Part shown: positions 47,317 to 55,908 of the stretch, piece by piece
Numbering within the stretch: position 1 is the stretch's first letter
How the letters are laid out: each line of letters opens with the position of its first letter
Source of the DNA: CAYMUR01 sp964393615
GTDB lineage: Bacteria; Planctomycetota; Planctomycetia; Pirellulales; Pirellulaceae
NCBI GenBank assembly: GCA_964393615.1
Contig: CAYMUR010000010.1
Span: 30,365 to 94,364 of the forward strand
Direction of reading: 5' to 3'
Length of the DNA: 64,000 nt
Position numbers and translations under genes: made by a program
The notes under the pieces: model-generated
What the model saw: the letters and a program-made list of their open reading frames with translations, nothing else
Told to the model about the DNA's origin: nothing
Database searches by the model: none

Positions 47317-47380
47317 TTCGTTCAATAACCATCAGCAGATTCAAGCCCCGCGGCCGATAACGGTTAGCGGGTTTTTTTTT
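47281..47380 (+). promoter_or_regulatory. Transcription attenuator of aroF (pause, antiterminator and terminator stems)
   Basis: Three pairings compete. Stem 1:2 joins ACCCC (47281-47285) with GGGGT (47296-47300). Stem 2:3 joins CGTGGGG (47293-47299) with CCCCGCG (47346-47352), seven pairs with one G-T. Stem 3:4 joins CCCGC (47347-47351) with GCGGG (47367-47371) and is followed by nine T. The aromatic codons end exactly at 47280, so a ribosome stalled on them would cover strand 1 and leave 2 free to pair with 3, blocking the terminator. A ribosome reaching the stop at 47316 would cover strand 2 and allow termination. This is inference from sequence. Confidence 0.78.
47347..47380 (+). terminator. 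Intrinsic terminator in the aroF leader
   Basis: CCCGC (47347-47351) pairs with GCGGG (47367-47371), with an inner CCG (47354-47356) and CGG (47361-47363) pairing, followed by nine T at 47372-47380. No complete gene lies upstream on this strand except the leader ORF, so the terminator must act on the aroF leader or on a short RNA. Confidence 0.88.
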
Positions 47381-47543
47381 GGCGTCATATGTCATTGTGA
47401 AGATAGTTGTCGTACGGTTGACTTACTATAACGACCCTAGATACGAAGAGACGATCTCATCCAGCCTTGATAAACTGGACCGTGCGTCAAGGTTTACCAG
47501 ATTCGATGCGGTTGTGAGATAGTTTCTCAGGAGTGACCAAAGC

Positions 47544-48557
47544 ATGATTGTAGTGATGGAAAAAGGTGCCAGCCAAAAACAGGTTGACCATGTCGTTCGA
47601 AGAGTTGAGGAACTAGGTTTGAAATCCCATGTGATTGTCGGTACGGAACGCACGGTGGTGGCTGCCATCGGCGACAAGCGGGAGCACATGAAGGAGTCTG
47701 TGGCGATTATCGAGGGAGTTGATGATATTGTGCCGATCTTGGCCCCGTACAAAGTTGCCAGTCGGGAGGTTAAACCCGAATCAACCCAAGTGGTTGCAGG
47801 CAATTTGCGAGTGGGGGCCGGTACGGTTGGAGTGATGGCCGGACCGTGTTCCGTAGAAACGGAGGAACAGATTATTGAAACAGCACGGGCAGTTCGAGCA
47901 ACCGGAGCCACTGGATTGCGTGGCGGTGCATTTAAGCCACGGACCAGTCCCTATAGTTTTCAGGGACTCAAAGAAGACGGATTGCGCATGCTGGCCACTG
48001 CACGTGATGAGACCGGTTTGGCCATTGTGACCGAGGTGATGTCAACGGACGAGGTCGATCTGGTTTCCCGCTATGCAGATGTGTTGCAAGTTGGCGCACG
48101 GAATATGCAGAACTATCGCTTGTTGGAGGCGGTTGGGAATGCACCTTGTCCAGTACTGCTGAAACGCGGACCCAGCGCTACGATTGACGAGTTATTGTTG
48201 GCCGCCGAATATATTTTGAATGAAGGTAATACGGACGTGATGCTTTGTGAACGAGGCATTCGTACGTTCGAATCGCACACCCGTTTTACATTGCCCTTGG
48301 CGACAGTTACCTACTTGCACCAAAAGACACACTTGCCGGTTGTGATTGACCCAAGCCACGGTACGGGACATAGTGCCCTTGTTCCTGACATGGCCGCGGC
48401 AGCAGTAGCGATCGGAGCGGATGGGTTGATGATAGAAGTCCACCCAGATCCCGAACGCGCGTTGAGCGATGGTTACCAGTCTCTCAATTTTGATCAATTC
48501 ACGAAGACCATGGACAAATGCCGTCGCATTGCCGCAGCAGTGGATAAAAAACTATAG
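47544..48557 (+). CDS. aroF: 3-deoxy-7-phosphoheptulonate (DAHP) synthase, AroF/AroG type I-beta
   Basis: The 337-residue product has an N-terminal ferredoxin-like regulatory domain (about 1-70, MIVVMEKGASQKQVDHVVRRV) and the DAHP synthase barrel with GPCSVETEEQI, GLRGGAFKPRTSPYSFQG, VGARNMQNYRLLEA, LKRGPSATIDE, CERGIRTFE and VIDPSHGTGH. It condenses PEP and erythrose-4-phosphate, the entry step to Phe, Tyr and Trp. The N-terminal domain is the one that confers feedback inhibition in Thermotoga-type enzymes. AGGAG lies ten bases before the ATG. Its leader contains a predicted attenuator, giving a second level of control by the pathway end products. Confidence 0.96.
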   Translation: MIVVMEKGASQKQVDHVVRRVEELGLKSHVIVGTERTVVAAIGDKREHMKESVAIIEGVDDIVPILAPYKVASREVKPESTQVVAGNLRVGAGTVGVMAGPCSVETEEQIIETARAVRATGATGLRGGAFKPRTSPYSFQGLKEDGLRMLATARDETGLAIVTEVMSTDEVDLVSRYADVLQVGARNMQNYRLLEAVGNAPCPVLLKRGPSATIDELLLAAEYILNEGNTDVMLCERGIRTFESHTRFTLPLATVTYLHQKTHLPVVIDPSHGTGHSALVPDMAAAAVAIGADGLMIEVHPDPERALSDGYQSLNFDQFTKTMDKCRRIAAAVDKKL

Positions 48558-49472
48558 ATGGGAGCGAAATTTCAAACTCACTTTTGCAGCAGTTGATAGA
48601 GGGTGATGGATTTCCCAACGCCCAGCTGGATACCGTCGATGACTGGCATAACCTGGCATTGACTGGCCCTTTGCTCACGCTAGGCAATTCGAGCTACTGC
48701 CGCAGTCGCACCGAATAGGGTGAGTCGGCCAGGGGTGGCGTCCTTGGCTCCGCTAACCGTGCCGTTGTTGACGCAGTACTTGCCAACACTACCAGCCCAA
48801 TGCAACACAGGCTTGGGTTGTGCAAACCCACTGATCTTTCCAGCCACAGTGTGGCATGTGACTGCGTGGCACAGGGTATGACTTGGGCCCTGCGGCCGAC
48901 CCTGCGAGCAGGTTTATTTCCGCAGTAGGGTGTTGTCCACTTGTCGATCATGATTTTAGTTTTAACTTTGACTTGGCTGACGAGGAGCAGGAAGTGGTTC
49001 TGTCATAGTGTGCGCTACAATCTGCGGTAAGATGGCTGTGCATGTTACTGACCCTCCTTGGTAACTAACGGGCCGGATGAGAAAAAGGAATGGTTATGAC
49101 AAAATCAGGTGTCGTCTTTGTTCACCGCATTATGGATTGTATGCGAAATGTTGTTGTACTGACTCAGAAGTCCAAGTTACAATGCCGTGACGTCGGATAC
49201 GCTGTGTGTGTAGTTGATGTTTGAGGTGAAAACTGAGATTTCGCCGGCAAGGTGCTTGAGAGGGACGGCCAAGGCAGTCGGTCATGCTTTAACGCCTTGG
49301 ATAGAATCGTTGCGGCAGCGATCATTCTGCTGTTCAATGGCAGGACTAATGACGGAGCGAGTTAACACAAAGGTGGATTGAGCCCAGGTGGAGAAGCGTG
49401 GAAAAGTCAAGCGGCCTAAGTTGTCGCATTCATTCAGAAAGTCGCTGGTGAGCGACGACGTGGCCAGAAGTT
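48558..49472. other. 915-bp region without a supported gene
   Basis: Between aroF and the ABC-F gene. Just after the aroF stop a 54-codon stretch in another frame (to about 48716) reads LLQQLIEGDGFPNAQLDT and DDWHNLALTGPLLTLG and looks partly protein-like, but has no start and is too short to call; it may be a gene remnant. No terminator with a T tract, RNA gene or repeat was recognized in the remainder. Confidence 0.5.
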
Positions 49473-51269
49473 ATGTCTCTTATTGATTTGAAAAACATCA
49501 CGATAGGATTTCGTGGGCCGCCGTTACTGGATGACGTGTCTTGTCAAATAGAATCGGGTCAGCATATCGGATTGCTCGGGAGGAATGGGACTGGAAAAAC
49601 TACTTTGATGCGAATGATCGCTGGAGGAGTTCAACCCGACAGAGGTACCATTTCTGTCATGACGGGGACAAAAATTAGTTTGCTTCCCCAAGACGTTCCA
49701 GTAAAAGTAGTCGGCACGGTTGGTCAAATTGTAGCCGATGGTTATCGCGCCTATGTTGGAGGTGCTGAAAACGAATGGCAGCAACACCACAGCGTCGAAA
49801 AGATTCTCCAGCGAATGAGCTTGGACCACGATGCCGAATTTCAAACATTGTCCTCGGGGATGAAACGCAGAGTCTTGTTGGCTCGCACCTTGGTGGCTGA
49901 TCCTGACGTCTTGCTTTTGGATGAACCGACGAATCATTTAGATGTGGACGCGATATTGTGGCTGGAAAAACTTCTCTCGCAGTGGCGGACGACATTTATA
50001 TTCGTGACGCATGATCGCATGTTTTTGCGGAAGCTGGCCACCCGTATTTTAGAGATCGACCAAGGCCGCCTGTTTGACTGGTCCTGTGATTACGACACGT
50101 TTCTTGCCAGAAAGGAGCGGGCATTACTTGCTCAAGAAAAGCAAGAGGCTTTGTTCGACAAAAAGTTGGCTCAAGAAGAAGCGTGGATCCGACAGGGAAT
50201 TAAAGCACGGCGTACGCGTAACGAAGGCCGTGTGCGGGCGCTCCAGGAAATGCGTCGCCAACGCCGCGACCGGCGACAGGATTCAGGCCAAATGAATCTA
50301 AGAATTGATGAAGGTCAACGCAGTGGTACTCTGGTGGCAAGTATTAAAGATGTCTCTTTTGCATATGGGGACCAGCTGATTGTTAGTGAGTTAACGACCA
50401 GTTTGACTCGTGGCGACAAGATTGGCATCATCGGTCCCAACGGCATCGGCAAAACGACATTGTTGCGTCTGCTTCTGGGGCAACTGGCACCGAATTCCGG
50501 AACGATACGTATCGGGTCAAATGTTCAAATTGCTTATTTTGATCAATTGCGGCAAGAGTTGGACGAGCAACAGACGGTGCAGCACAGCGTCGGGGATGGC
50601 TATGACACGGTAAATGTCGGGGGAAGTTCGCAGCACATCATAGGATATCTCCAGAAGTTTTTATTTAGCCCTGAACGCGCTCGAACTCCCATAAAGTTTC
50701 TTAGTGGAGGGGAAAGAAACAGGATTCTGTTGGCAAAGTTGTTTGCAAAGTCAGCCAACGTCATTGTATTGGACGAACCCACCAATGACCTTGATTCTGA
50801 GTCGTTGGAGTTGTTGGAAGAGCAGCTGGTCGAGTTTTCGGGAACCGTTTTGTTGGTGAGTCATGATCGGGAGTTTTTAAACAACGTGGTAACCAGCACG
50901 ATGGTACTCGAGCAAGGACGGATGAAGGAATATGATGGCGGCTATGATGACTGGTTGCGACAAAAACCTGAACCGGTTGGGCCTGCAAAAAAGCGTGAAC
51001 AAAAACAGAAAACTGCACCAAATAAAAATCTGGAAAATGCTGTTTCAGCAGGCAGGCGAAAACTGTCCTACAAAGAACGGCAAGAATTGTCGGCGTTACC
51101 GGCAAAAATCGAAGGATTGGAGTCCGAGATCGCTGCTGTACACGAACGTATGGCCAAGCCTGAATATTATCAACAACCTGGAGAACAGATCGCGAATACT
51201 CAAGCTTGTTTGGATGATATGGAAAAAAGATTGGCGGTAGCCTACCAGCGGTGGGAGGAACTGGAATGA
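49473..51269 (+). CDS. uup: ABC-F family ATPase, Uup type
   Basis: The 598-residue product has two fused ABC ATPase domains and no membrane segments: Walker A GRNGTGKTT (about 36), signature LSSGMKRRV, Walker B LLLDEPTNHLD, then GPNGIGKTT (about 322), LSGGERNRI and VLDEPTNDLD. The linker (QGIKARRTRNEGRVRALQ) and a basic C-terminal coiled coil (about 515-598) are those of Uup, which binds branched DNA or ribosomes and affects transposon excision in E. coli. The first signature is LSSGM rather than LSGGM. Family members of the antibiotic-resistance type have shorter or different linkers. The gene is isolated, with long spacers on both sides. Confidence 0.92.
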   Translation: MSLIDLKNITIGFRGPPLLDDVSCQIESGQHIGLLGRNGTGKTTLMRMIAGGVQPDRGTISVMTGTKISLLPQDVPVKVVGTVGQIVADGYRAYVGGAENEWQQHHSVEKILQRMSLDHDAEFQTLSSGMKRRVLLARTLVADPDVLLLDEPTNHLDVDAILWLEKLLSQWRTTFIFVTHDRMFLRKLATRILEIDQGRLFDWSCDYDTFLARKERALLAQEKQEALFDKKLAQEEAWIRQGIKARRTRNEGRVRALQEMRRQRRDRRQDSGQMNLRIDEGQRSGTLVASIKDVSFAYGDQLIVSELTTSLTRGDKIGIIGPNGIGKTTLLRLLLGQLAPNSGTIRIGSNVQIAYFDQLRQELDEQQTVQHSVGDGYDTVNVGGSSQHIIGYLQKFLFSPERARTPIKFLSGGERNRILLAKLFAKSANVIVLDEPTNDLDSESLELLEEQLVEFSGTVLLVSHDREFLNNVVTSTMVLEQGRMKEYDGGYDDWLRQKPEPVGPAKKREQKQKTAPNKNLENAVSAGRRKLSYKERQELSALPAKIEGLESEIAAVHERMAKPEYYQQPGEQIANTQACLDDMEKRLAVAYQRWEELE

Positions 51270-51684
51270 GATTTTGGACATGGTGTCCTGTCTTGACAGG
51301 CCAATACAATACAAGGCCAGGCATGAAAGGTCTTTTTGACTGACGGCCCTGACCGTTTCGGTGTCGCCCACAAGATCGGTCCTTTCAATATTCCGTAAGC
51401 TTGGTCGAGTCGTCACGATCAATGATAAAAAGGTGAAGGTCGTGAGTCCTGCCGTTAGCAGCGGAGACCGTGACAAGGTTTGGAGAACTTACCGAGTTTG
51501 CTTGCTGGGGTCCTTCCGATTTTCTAAAATTTGGAATGCCATGACTCGAATAGGCGGGTGGTAGTCTGCTACGGAGAGTCAGGCTATACTGATTTGAACT
51601 TAGGCACATGTACACGTGAGAGAAATCGTCTTAATGGTTTCTCTTAGGTGATTTTTGATGATTCTGATTGACCAGGAGTGCACC
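51270..51684. other. 415-bp spacer with hairpins, no gene
   Basis: Just after the ABC-F stop, GGACA (51276-51280) with TGTCC (51284-51288) and CCTGTC (51287-51292) with GACAGG (51295-51300) form two mutually exclusive small stems without a T tract. A stronger hairpin before the NadX-like gene is listed separately. No protein-like frame was seen. Confidence 0.5.
51613..51657 (+). terminator. Terminator-like hairpin in the NadX-like gene leader
   Basis: CACGTGAGAGAAA (51613-51625) pairs with TTTCTCTTAGGTG (51638-51650) over 13 positions with one mismatch and one G-T, then ATTTTTG follows. It ends 28 bp before the NadX-like start. It may be a terminator of upstream transcription, an attenuator of this operon, or a mRNA stabilizing stem; no leader peptide or aptamer was recognized before it. 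Confidence 0.6.
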
Positions 51685-52482
51685 ATGGCGCAGGCAACGA
51701 CACGCATCGGACTAATTGGTTATGGCCAAATCGGCAGAGTCGTTCATGAGATGATCGACAAGGATCCGAACAATGGGATGGAGGTTGTATTTGTTCACGA
51801 CATGGTTTCTGAAAACCTTGCGCAACTATCAGGTGAATTGGCGTTGAATGAATTAGGTGAATTTGCATCGCGCAAGGCTGATTTGGTCGTTGAGATGGCC
51901 CACCCGACGGTCACCCGTGAGTGGGGCAAAAGGATTTTAGAGAAAACGAACTATATGCTGATATCCGTCACGGCTTTAGCCGATCCGGAAATGGAACAGA
52001 TGCTGGAAGAAACGACACAAAAGTTCGGCACCAGAGCCTTTATTCCTCATGGTGGCGTGGTAGGCATGGATGCACTACGTGAAAACCGGGATGTGTGGGA
52101 AGAAGTCCACGTTGTAATGAAAAAGCCACCCAAGAACGTGGATTGCGCTGCCGCCGGAGTGGATCCAGACAGCATCGTTGGTGAGACGGTGCTTTATGAT
52201 GGTCCGACACGAGGTGTCTGTCCCAAGTTTCCCCGCAATACCAATACCTTGGCGACGATTGCTTATGCGGGCATTGGATTTGAGAAAACCCGTTCGACGC
52301 TGGTCGTCAATCCCGACTGGAATACGGCAACGGTAGCGGTGCACGCAAAAGGCGAAGGCGTCGAAATGAACATCGAGAGGGTGGAAAGTATCACTGGTGT
52401 GACGGGGGCCAGTACACCTGCTTCTATTTTTAACAGTGTCCAGATGATTGGCTCGGCCGGTCCGGGGATTCATTTGCGTTGA
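51685..52482 (+). CDS. NadX-like dehydrogenase (aspartate dehydrogenase family, DUF108), catalytic His apparently absent
   Basis: From ATG 51685 (AGGAG six bases upstream) the product is 265 residues; an in-frame start at 51655 adds ten. It has a Rossmann start (RIGLIGYGQIGRVVHEMI), HGGVVGMDALR, KKPP and PRNTNTLATIAYAGIGFEKTRSTLVVNPDWNTATVAVHAKGEG, the layout of L-aspartate dehydrogenase. Family members keep N-x-H after the DP motif, the His being catalytic; here the aligned place reads NTAT. So the reaction may differ from aspartate oxidation. A class I aminotransferase follows after 57 bp, suggesting an amino-acid pathway with a keto or imino intermediate. Confidence 0.85.
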   Translation: MAQATTRIGLIGYGQIGRVVHEMIDKDPNNGMEVVFVHDMVSENLAQLSGELALNELGEFASRKADLVVEMAHPTVTREWGKRILEKTNYMLISVTALADPEMEQMLEETTQKFGTRAFIPHGGVVGMDALRENRDVWEEVHVVMKKPPKNVDCAAAGVDPDSIVGETVLYDGPTRGVCPKFPRNTNTLATIAYAGIGFEKTRSTLVVNPDWNTATVAVHAKGEGVEMNIERVESITGVTGASTPASIFNSVQMIGSAGPGIHLR

Positions 52483-52539
52483 TTGCCCCGCCTGGATGAT
52501 TGATTCATTTACCTGCTCACTCGCCAAGAGAATATCTCG

Positions 52540-53709
52540 ATGAAACCGTTTGCAGAGCGTGCTGTACAAATCCCTCGATCAGGTATCCGGGAAATTATGG
52601 CCTTGTCGGCCGAAGTAGAAGGAGTGATCCACTTAGAAGTGGGTGAGCCCGATTTTCCGACCCCCGATCACATCGTGGAGGCAACCTGTCGGTTTGTTCG
52701 TGAGGGACATACCAAGTACGTGGCCAATGCGGGTGTGTTGGAGCTGAGATCGGCTGTCGCTCGTTATTTTCAAGAAAAGACCGGTGTCAAGACAGAGGTC
52801 GAAAATATATTAGTCACACCGGGGGCTGTGATGAGTGTGGCGACTGCCTTCATGGCGCTTTTGGACCCTGGGGATGAGGTGTTGCTTCCGGACCCTGGCT
52901 GGCCCAATTACCAGATGGGCGCGTCGTTGTTGCATGGCAGTCCGGTTTACTATGACCTACGTCCAGAAAACCAGTTTTTCCCATCGTTGGACCAACTGGA
53001 CAGCCTCATCACCCCTCGTACCAAGCTATTGTTGATTTGTACGCCGTCTAATCCGACCGGTCAGGTTTACGGGGCCGAGTTGATGCGCGATCTGATGGAT
53101 CTGGCGCGCCGACATGACATTTACGTTTTATCAGATGAGATCTACGGAGAAATTGTTTTTGACAGTGACCATGTTAGCGCACTGTCATACGATACGGATG
53201 AGCGTTCTTTGATCGTGTGCGGTATGTCCAAGACTTACGCCATGACCGGGTTCCGAATAGGTTTTACCCGTGCGCGGTCCGACTACGTCACCCTGGCTAC
53301 CAAGTTGCAGGAACCGATTGTTTCCTGCGGCGTTGGATTTGGCCAGTTAGCGGCTGCTGCAGCTTTGACTGCTTCGCAAGATGACGTACGTAAAATGTGC
53401 AATGCTTACAAAGAGCGGCGGGACGTTGCGCTGGAAGTACTACGAGGCCATGGTCTCGATCGCTACTCACCTGGAGGGGCTTTTTACCTGCTGGTGGATA
53501 TCTCGTCGACCGGAATGGATTCGCACGATTTTGCCTTGGAGCTACTCAAAGAAAAGAAAGTGGCAGTCGCTCCTGGCAATACATTTGGTGAAATATGTCG
53601 TGATCATATCCGCATTTCGATTGCATCCTCGGAAGAAAATATTCGTGAAGGCCTTGGCCGAATATGTGCCATGATTCAGGAAAGATCAACAGATTCCAAT
53701 CAGGCATAA
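52540..53709 (+). CDS. Class I PLP-dependent aminotransferase (AspC/PatA-like)
   Basis: The 389-residue product has GIREIMALSAEVEGVIHLEVGEPDFPTP, KYVANAGVLELR, the conserved FLxxGD-type PDPGWPNYQMG, CTPSNPTGQVY, LSDEIYGEIVFD and the PLP-lysine segment CGMSKTYAMTGFRIGF. The C-terminal RISIASSEENI has the Arg that binds the substrate alpha-carboxylate. It would transaminate an amino acid with 2-oxoglutarate; the substrate is not clear. Direct pairing with a NadX-like dehydrogenase suggests that both handle the same amino acid. Confidence 0.92.
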   Translation: MKPFAERAVQIPRSGIREIMALSAEVEGVIHLEVGEPDFPTPDHIVEATCRFVREGHTKYVANAGVLELRSAVARYFQEKTGVKTEVENILVTPGAVMSVATAFMALLDPGDEVLLPDPGWPNYQMGASLLHGSPVYYDLRPENQFFPSLDQLDSLITPRTKLLLICTPSNPTGQVYGAELMRDLMDLARRHDIYVLSDEIYGEIVFDSDHVSALSYDTDERSLIVCGMSKTYAMTGFRIGFTRARSDYVTLATKLQEPIVSCGVGFGQLAAAAALTASQDDVRKMCNAYKERRDVALEVLRGHGLDRYSPGGAFYLLVDISSTGMDSHDFALELLKEKKVAVAPGNTFGEICRDHIRISIASSEENIREGLGRICAMIQERSTDSNQA

Positions 53710-53873
53710 AGCCTTTTGGTTCAGGGCTCGCGCGTTGGAAAACATGTTTTCGGTGAGGTGTATTTTCCTGGCAGTCGAAAACAGTGCACTTATTCAGATT
53801 GTCATTTTCGGTTTCTGCCAGCTGCCGTGGATCTTTGGCGTTCGGTGTAGTAGCTTCTCTGTCGACAGGTGCA

Positions 53874-53909
53874 TCACCCCAGGGGTAATTGGTGTTACTG
53901 CTGGGGTGA
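53874..53909. terminator. Large hairpin between convergent genes
   Basis: TCACCCCAG (53874-53882) and CTGGGGTGA (53901-53909) pair perfectly over nine bases, and GTAA/TTAC inside extends the stem. It sits between convergent aminotransferase and DUF1501 genes, so it may end transcription in both directions, but no T tract follows on either side. Confidence 0.55.
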
Positions 53910-53952
53910 ATCATCTACCAGCCGCAGTCAAATTGTGGGTGCCTGGTGATGC

Positions 53953-55323
53953 CTAGAAAAGTTCGTGCACGACTTCGCCATGTTCGACGGCTGGTCGGGG
54001 ACGCCCGCTGCGGTCGGGAAAGCGAATTTCTGGATCGAGACCGAGAGCGTGGTAGATGGTCGTGTGCATGTCGGTCGGGCTGACAGGGCGATCGACTACA
54101 TAGGCAGCATGCCGGTTGGTTGCTCCGATCACACGACCACCTTGGACACCTCCACCGGCAAGCAAAATACTCATCGCATCAGGCCAATGGTCACGTCCAG
54201 GTTTACTGCCTTTGACGGGTCCCCCCTTGTTAATCTTTGGCGTGCGGCCAAATTCGCCCATCACGACCACCAGCACTTTGTCGAGGATATTACGATCTTC
54301 CAGGTCGTCGATGAGCGCGGATACAGCTGCATCCAGTCGTGGAAAATTAAATCCCAAAAAATCACGTTTGAGATCGCCATGATGATCCCAGCCACCGAAG
54401 GCAACGGTGACGAGTCGTGAGCCAGCTTCGACAAGTCGACGCGCCATGAGCACACTTTGTCCCCATCGATCGCGTCCATACCGGTCACGGGTTTTGGCAT
54501 CCTCGTCACTTATTTGAAACGCCTTTTGAGCGTTTGAACTGGTGACTATGCGGTAGGCGTCACGTTGGAAAATGTCGAGCGCATCGTACACTTTCGGAGT
54601 TTCTACATGGTGTCGAATCTTGTCCAGTCGCTTCGCCAGACCTTGTCGATCTTCGAGCTGATCAAGCGTCATATCTTGTGGGAAATTAAAAGTGTTGACC
54701 GAGAAATCCGCTTTGTTAGGATCACCACCGGTTTGAAAAGGATCGTGCTGGTTGCCCAGGAAGTGACCACCGAAACACCCTGGACTTGCACCGCCTCCCA
54801 TGGCCGTTGGGACGGAGATGTAAGGTGGCATTCCGGCCACACGCGGACCAGTGAACTTCGTCAATACGGAACCGAACGAAGGGAAATTAAGCTCTCCTTT
54901 TTTCCCGCTAGCTCCGGGACGTCCCGTCAGTACCAGATGATCGGCTGTGTTGTGATCGGTAAATTGATGATGAAACGAACGGATGAGAGTGAATTTGTCG
55001 GCTCGTTTTGCTTGCAGGGGGAGGTGCTCACAAATTTCGATCCCCGAGACGTTGGTTTGGATAGGCTTCCAGAAACCCCGAATATCTGCCGGGGCGTTCG
55101 GTTTCATGTCATACGTATCCAATTGACTCGGACCACCTTGCAGCCAAACTAAAATCATCGACGTATCTTTTTCATGGAAACCGGCTGCTTGAGAAAGTGT
55201 TTTGGCGCGTAAGAAGTCAGGCAGGCCAACGCTAGCGATTCCGGCGAGTCCCAGTTGTACAACGCCGCGCCGCGAAATTCCGGCACTATGGCGGAACCGA
55301 TGACCTGTTTGGACACGAAGCAT
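53953..55323 (-). CDS. DUF1501 family exported protein
   Basis: The 456-residue product has a twin-arginine-type leader (SRRGVVQLGLAGIASVGLPDFL) and then the DUF1501 sulfatase-like fold: LVWLQGGPSQLDTYDMKP, HQFTDHNTADHLVLTGRPG, FGGWDHHGDLKRDF, VVMGEFGRTPKIN, GRDHWPDAMSILLAGGGV, and DMHTTIYHALGLDPE. Planctomycetes carry many such genes, often next to DUF1549/DUF1553 cytochrome proteins; no partner adjoins it here. Family function is unproved. The His and Asp positions resemble alkaline-phosphatase-like metal sites. Confidence 0.93.
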   Translation of the reverse strand: MLRVQTGHRFRHSAGISRRGVVQLGLAGIASVGLPDFLRAKTLSQAAGFHEKDTSMILVWLQGGPSQLDTYDMKPNAPADIRGFWKPIQTNVSGIEICEHLPLQAKRADKFTLIRSFHHQFTDHNTADHLVLTGRPGASGKKGELNFPSFGSVLTKFTGPRVAGMPPYISVPTAMGGGASPGCFGGHFLGNQHDPFQTGGDPNKADFSVNTFNFPQDMTLDQLEDRQGLAKRLDKIRHHVETPKVYDALDIFQRDAYRIVTSSNAQKAFQISDEDAKTRDRYGRDRWGQSVLMARRLVEAGSRLVTVAFGGWDHHGDLKRDFLGFNFPRLDAAVSALIDDLEDRNILDKVLVVVMGEFGRTPKINKGGPVKGSKPGRDHWPDAMSILLAGGGVQGGRVIGATNRHAAYVVDRPVSPTDMHTTIYHALGLDPEIRFPDRSGRPRPAVEHGEVVHELF

Positions 55324-55908
55324 AGTGGTTAGCCTTGTCGGTTTCGAACACTGCCCCCCAACCTTTATTATCGACTACTCAATTGCAAAAAGCAATGTGA
55401 ACGGTCTCAACGGTGTCCAGATGCTGTCACCAATTCACTGAAGTGTTATCCACAAAATAAAAAAGATTTCCACGGCGTGTCGGTTTGTCACCTCGCTGTG
55501 AGCCGACACTGTTTGGCCATTCAACCTGTTACGGGGGCCGACTACTTCTTGGAAACAGTCCCAGGTAGGGGACCGAATTGGCTGACAAGTCGTGATGCAG
55601 GTTAATTTTTTCGGCACTTTTGCTGCGAATTGGCTGCTGGCAAATCTGGAACCGTTGGAGGAAAGCATCCGAGATTAGCGACCCTGCTCAGCACCATTTG
55701 TCGTTTTTGTGAGGACGTCCGAAAAACTGGCCTGTTACATTCAAAGGGGAACGTACGAGAAGATTATGCTTCCCTTGTACTACGTGCTCCCTGTAAGCTG
55801 TACCGTGTTGTGTAATTTGAGCGTGATTTTCCACTAGCACAAGTGACGATATACAGCGCAAAAGAATACAGCGCAAAAGAGAGTCACCTTTAACTTAAGG
55901 AGCCAACC
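55324..55908. other. 585-bp spacer with a tandem repeat
   Basis: Divergent spacer between the DUF1501 and CII-like genes. It holds a perfect 15-bp tandem pair (55851-55880) just before the CII-like gene's Shine-Dalgarno. No protein-like frame was seen. Confidence 0.5.
55851..55880. repeat. Perfect 15-bp tandem duplication before the CII-like gene
   Basis: The unit atacagcgcaaaaga is at 55851-55865 and 55866-55880 without mismatch, 28 bp before the start codon of the DNA-binding protein gene, so it may duplicate an operator or promoter element. Confidence 0.95.
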
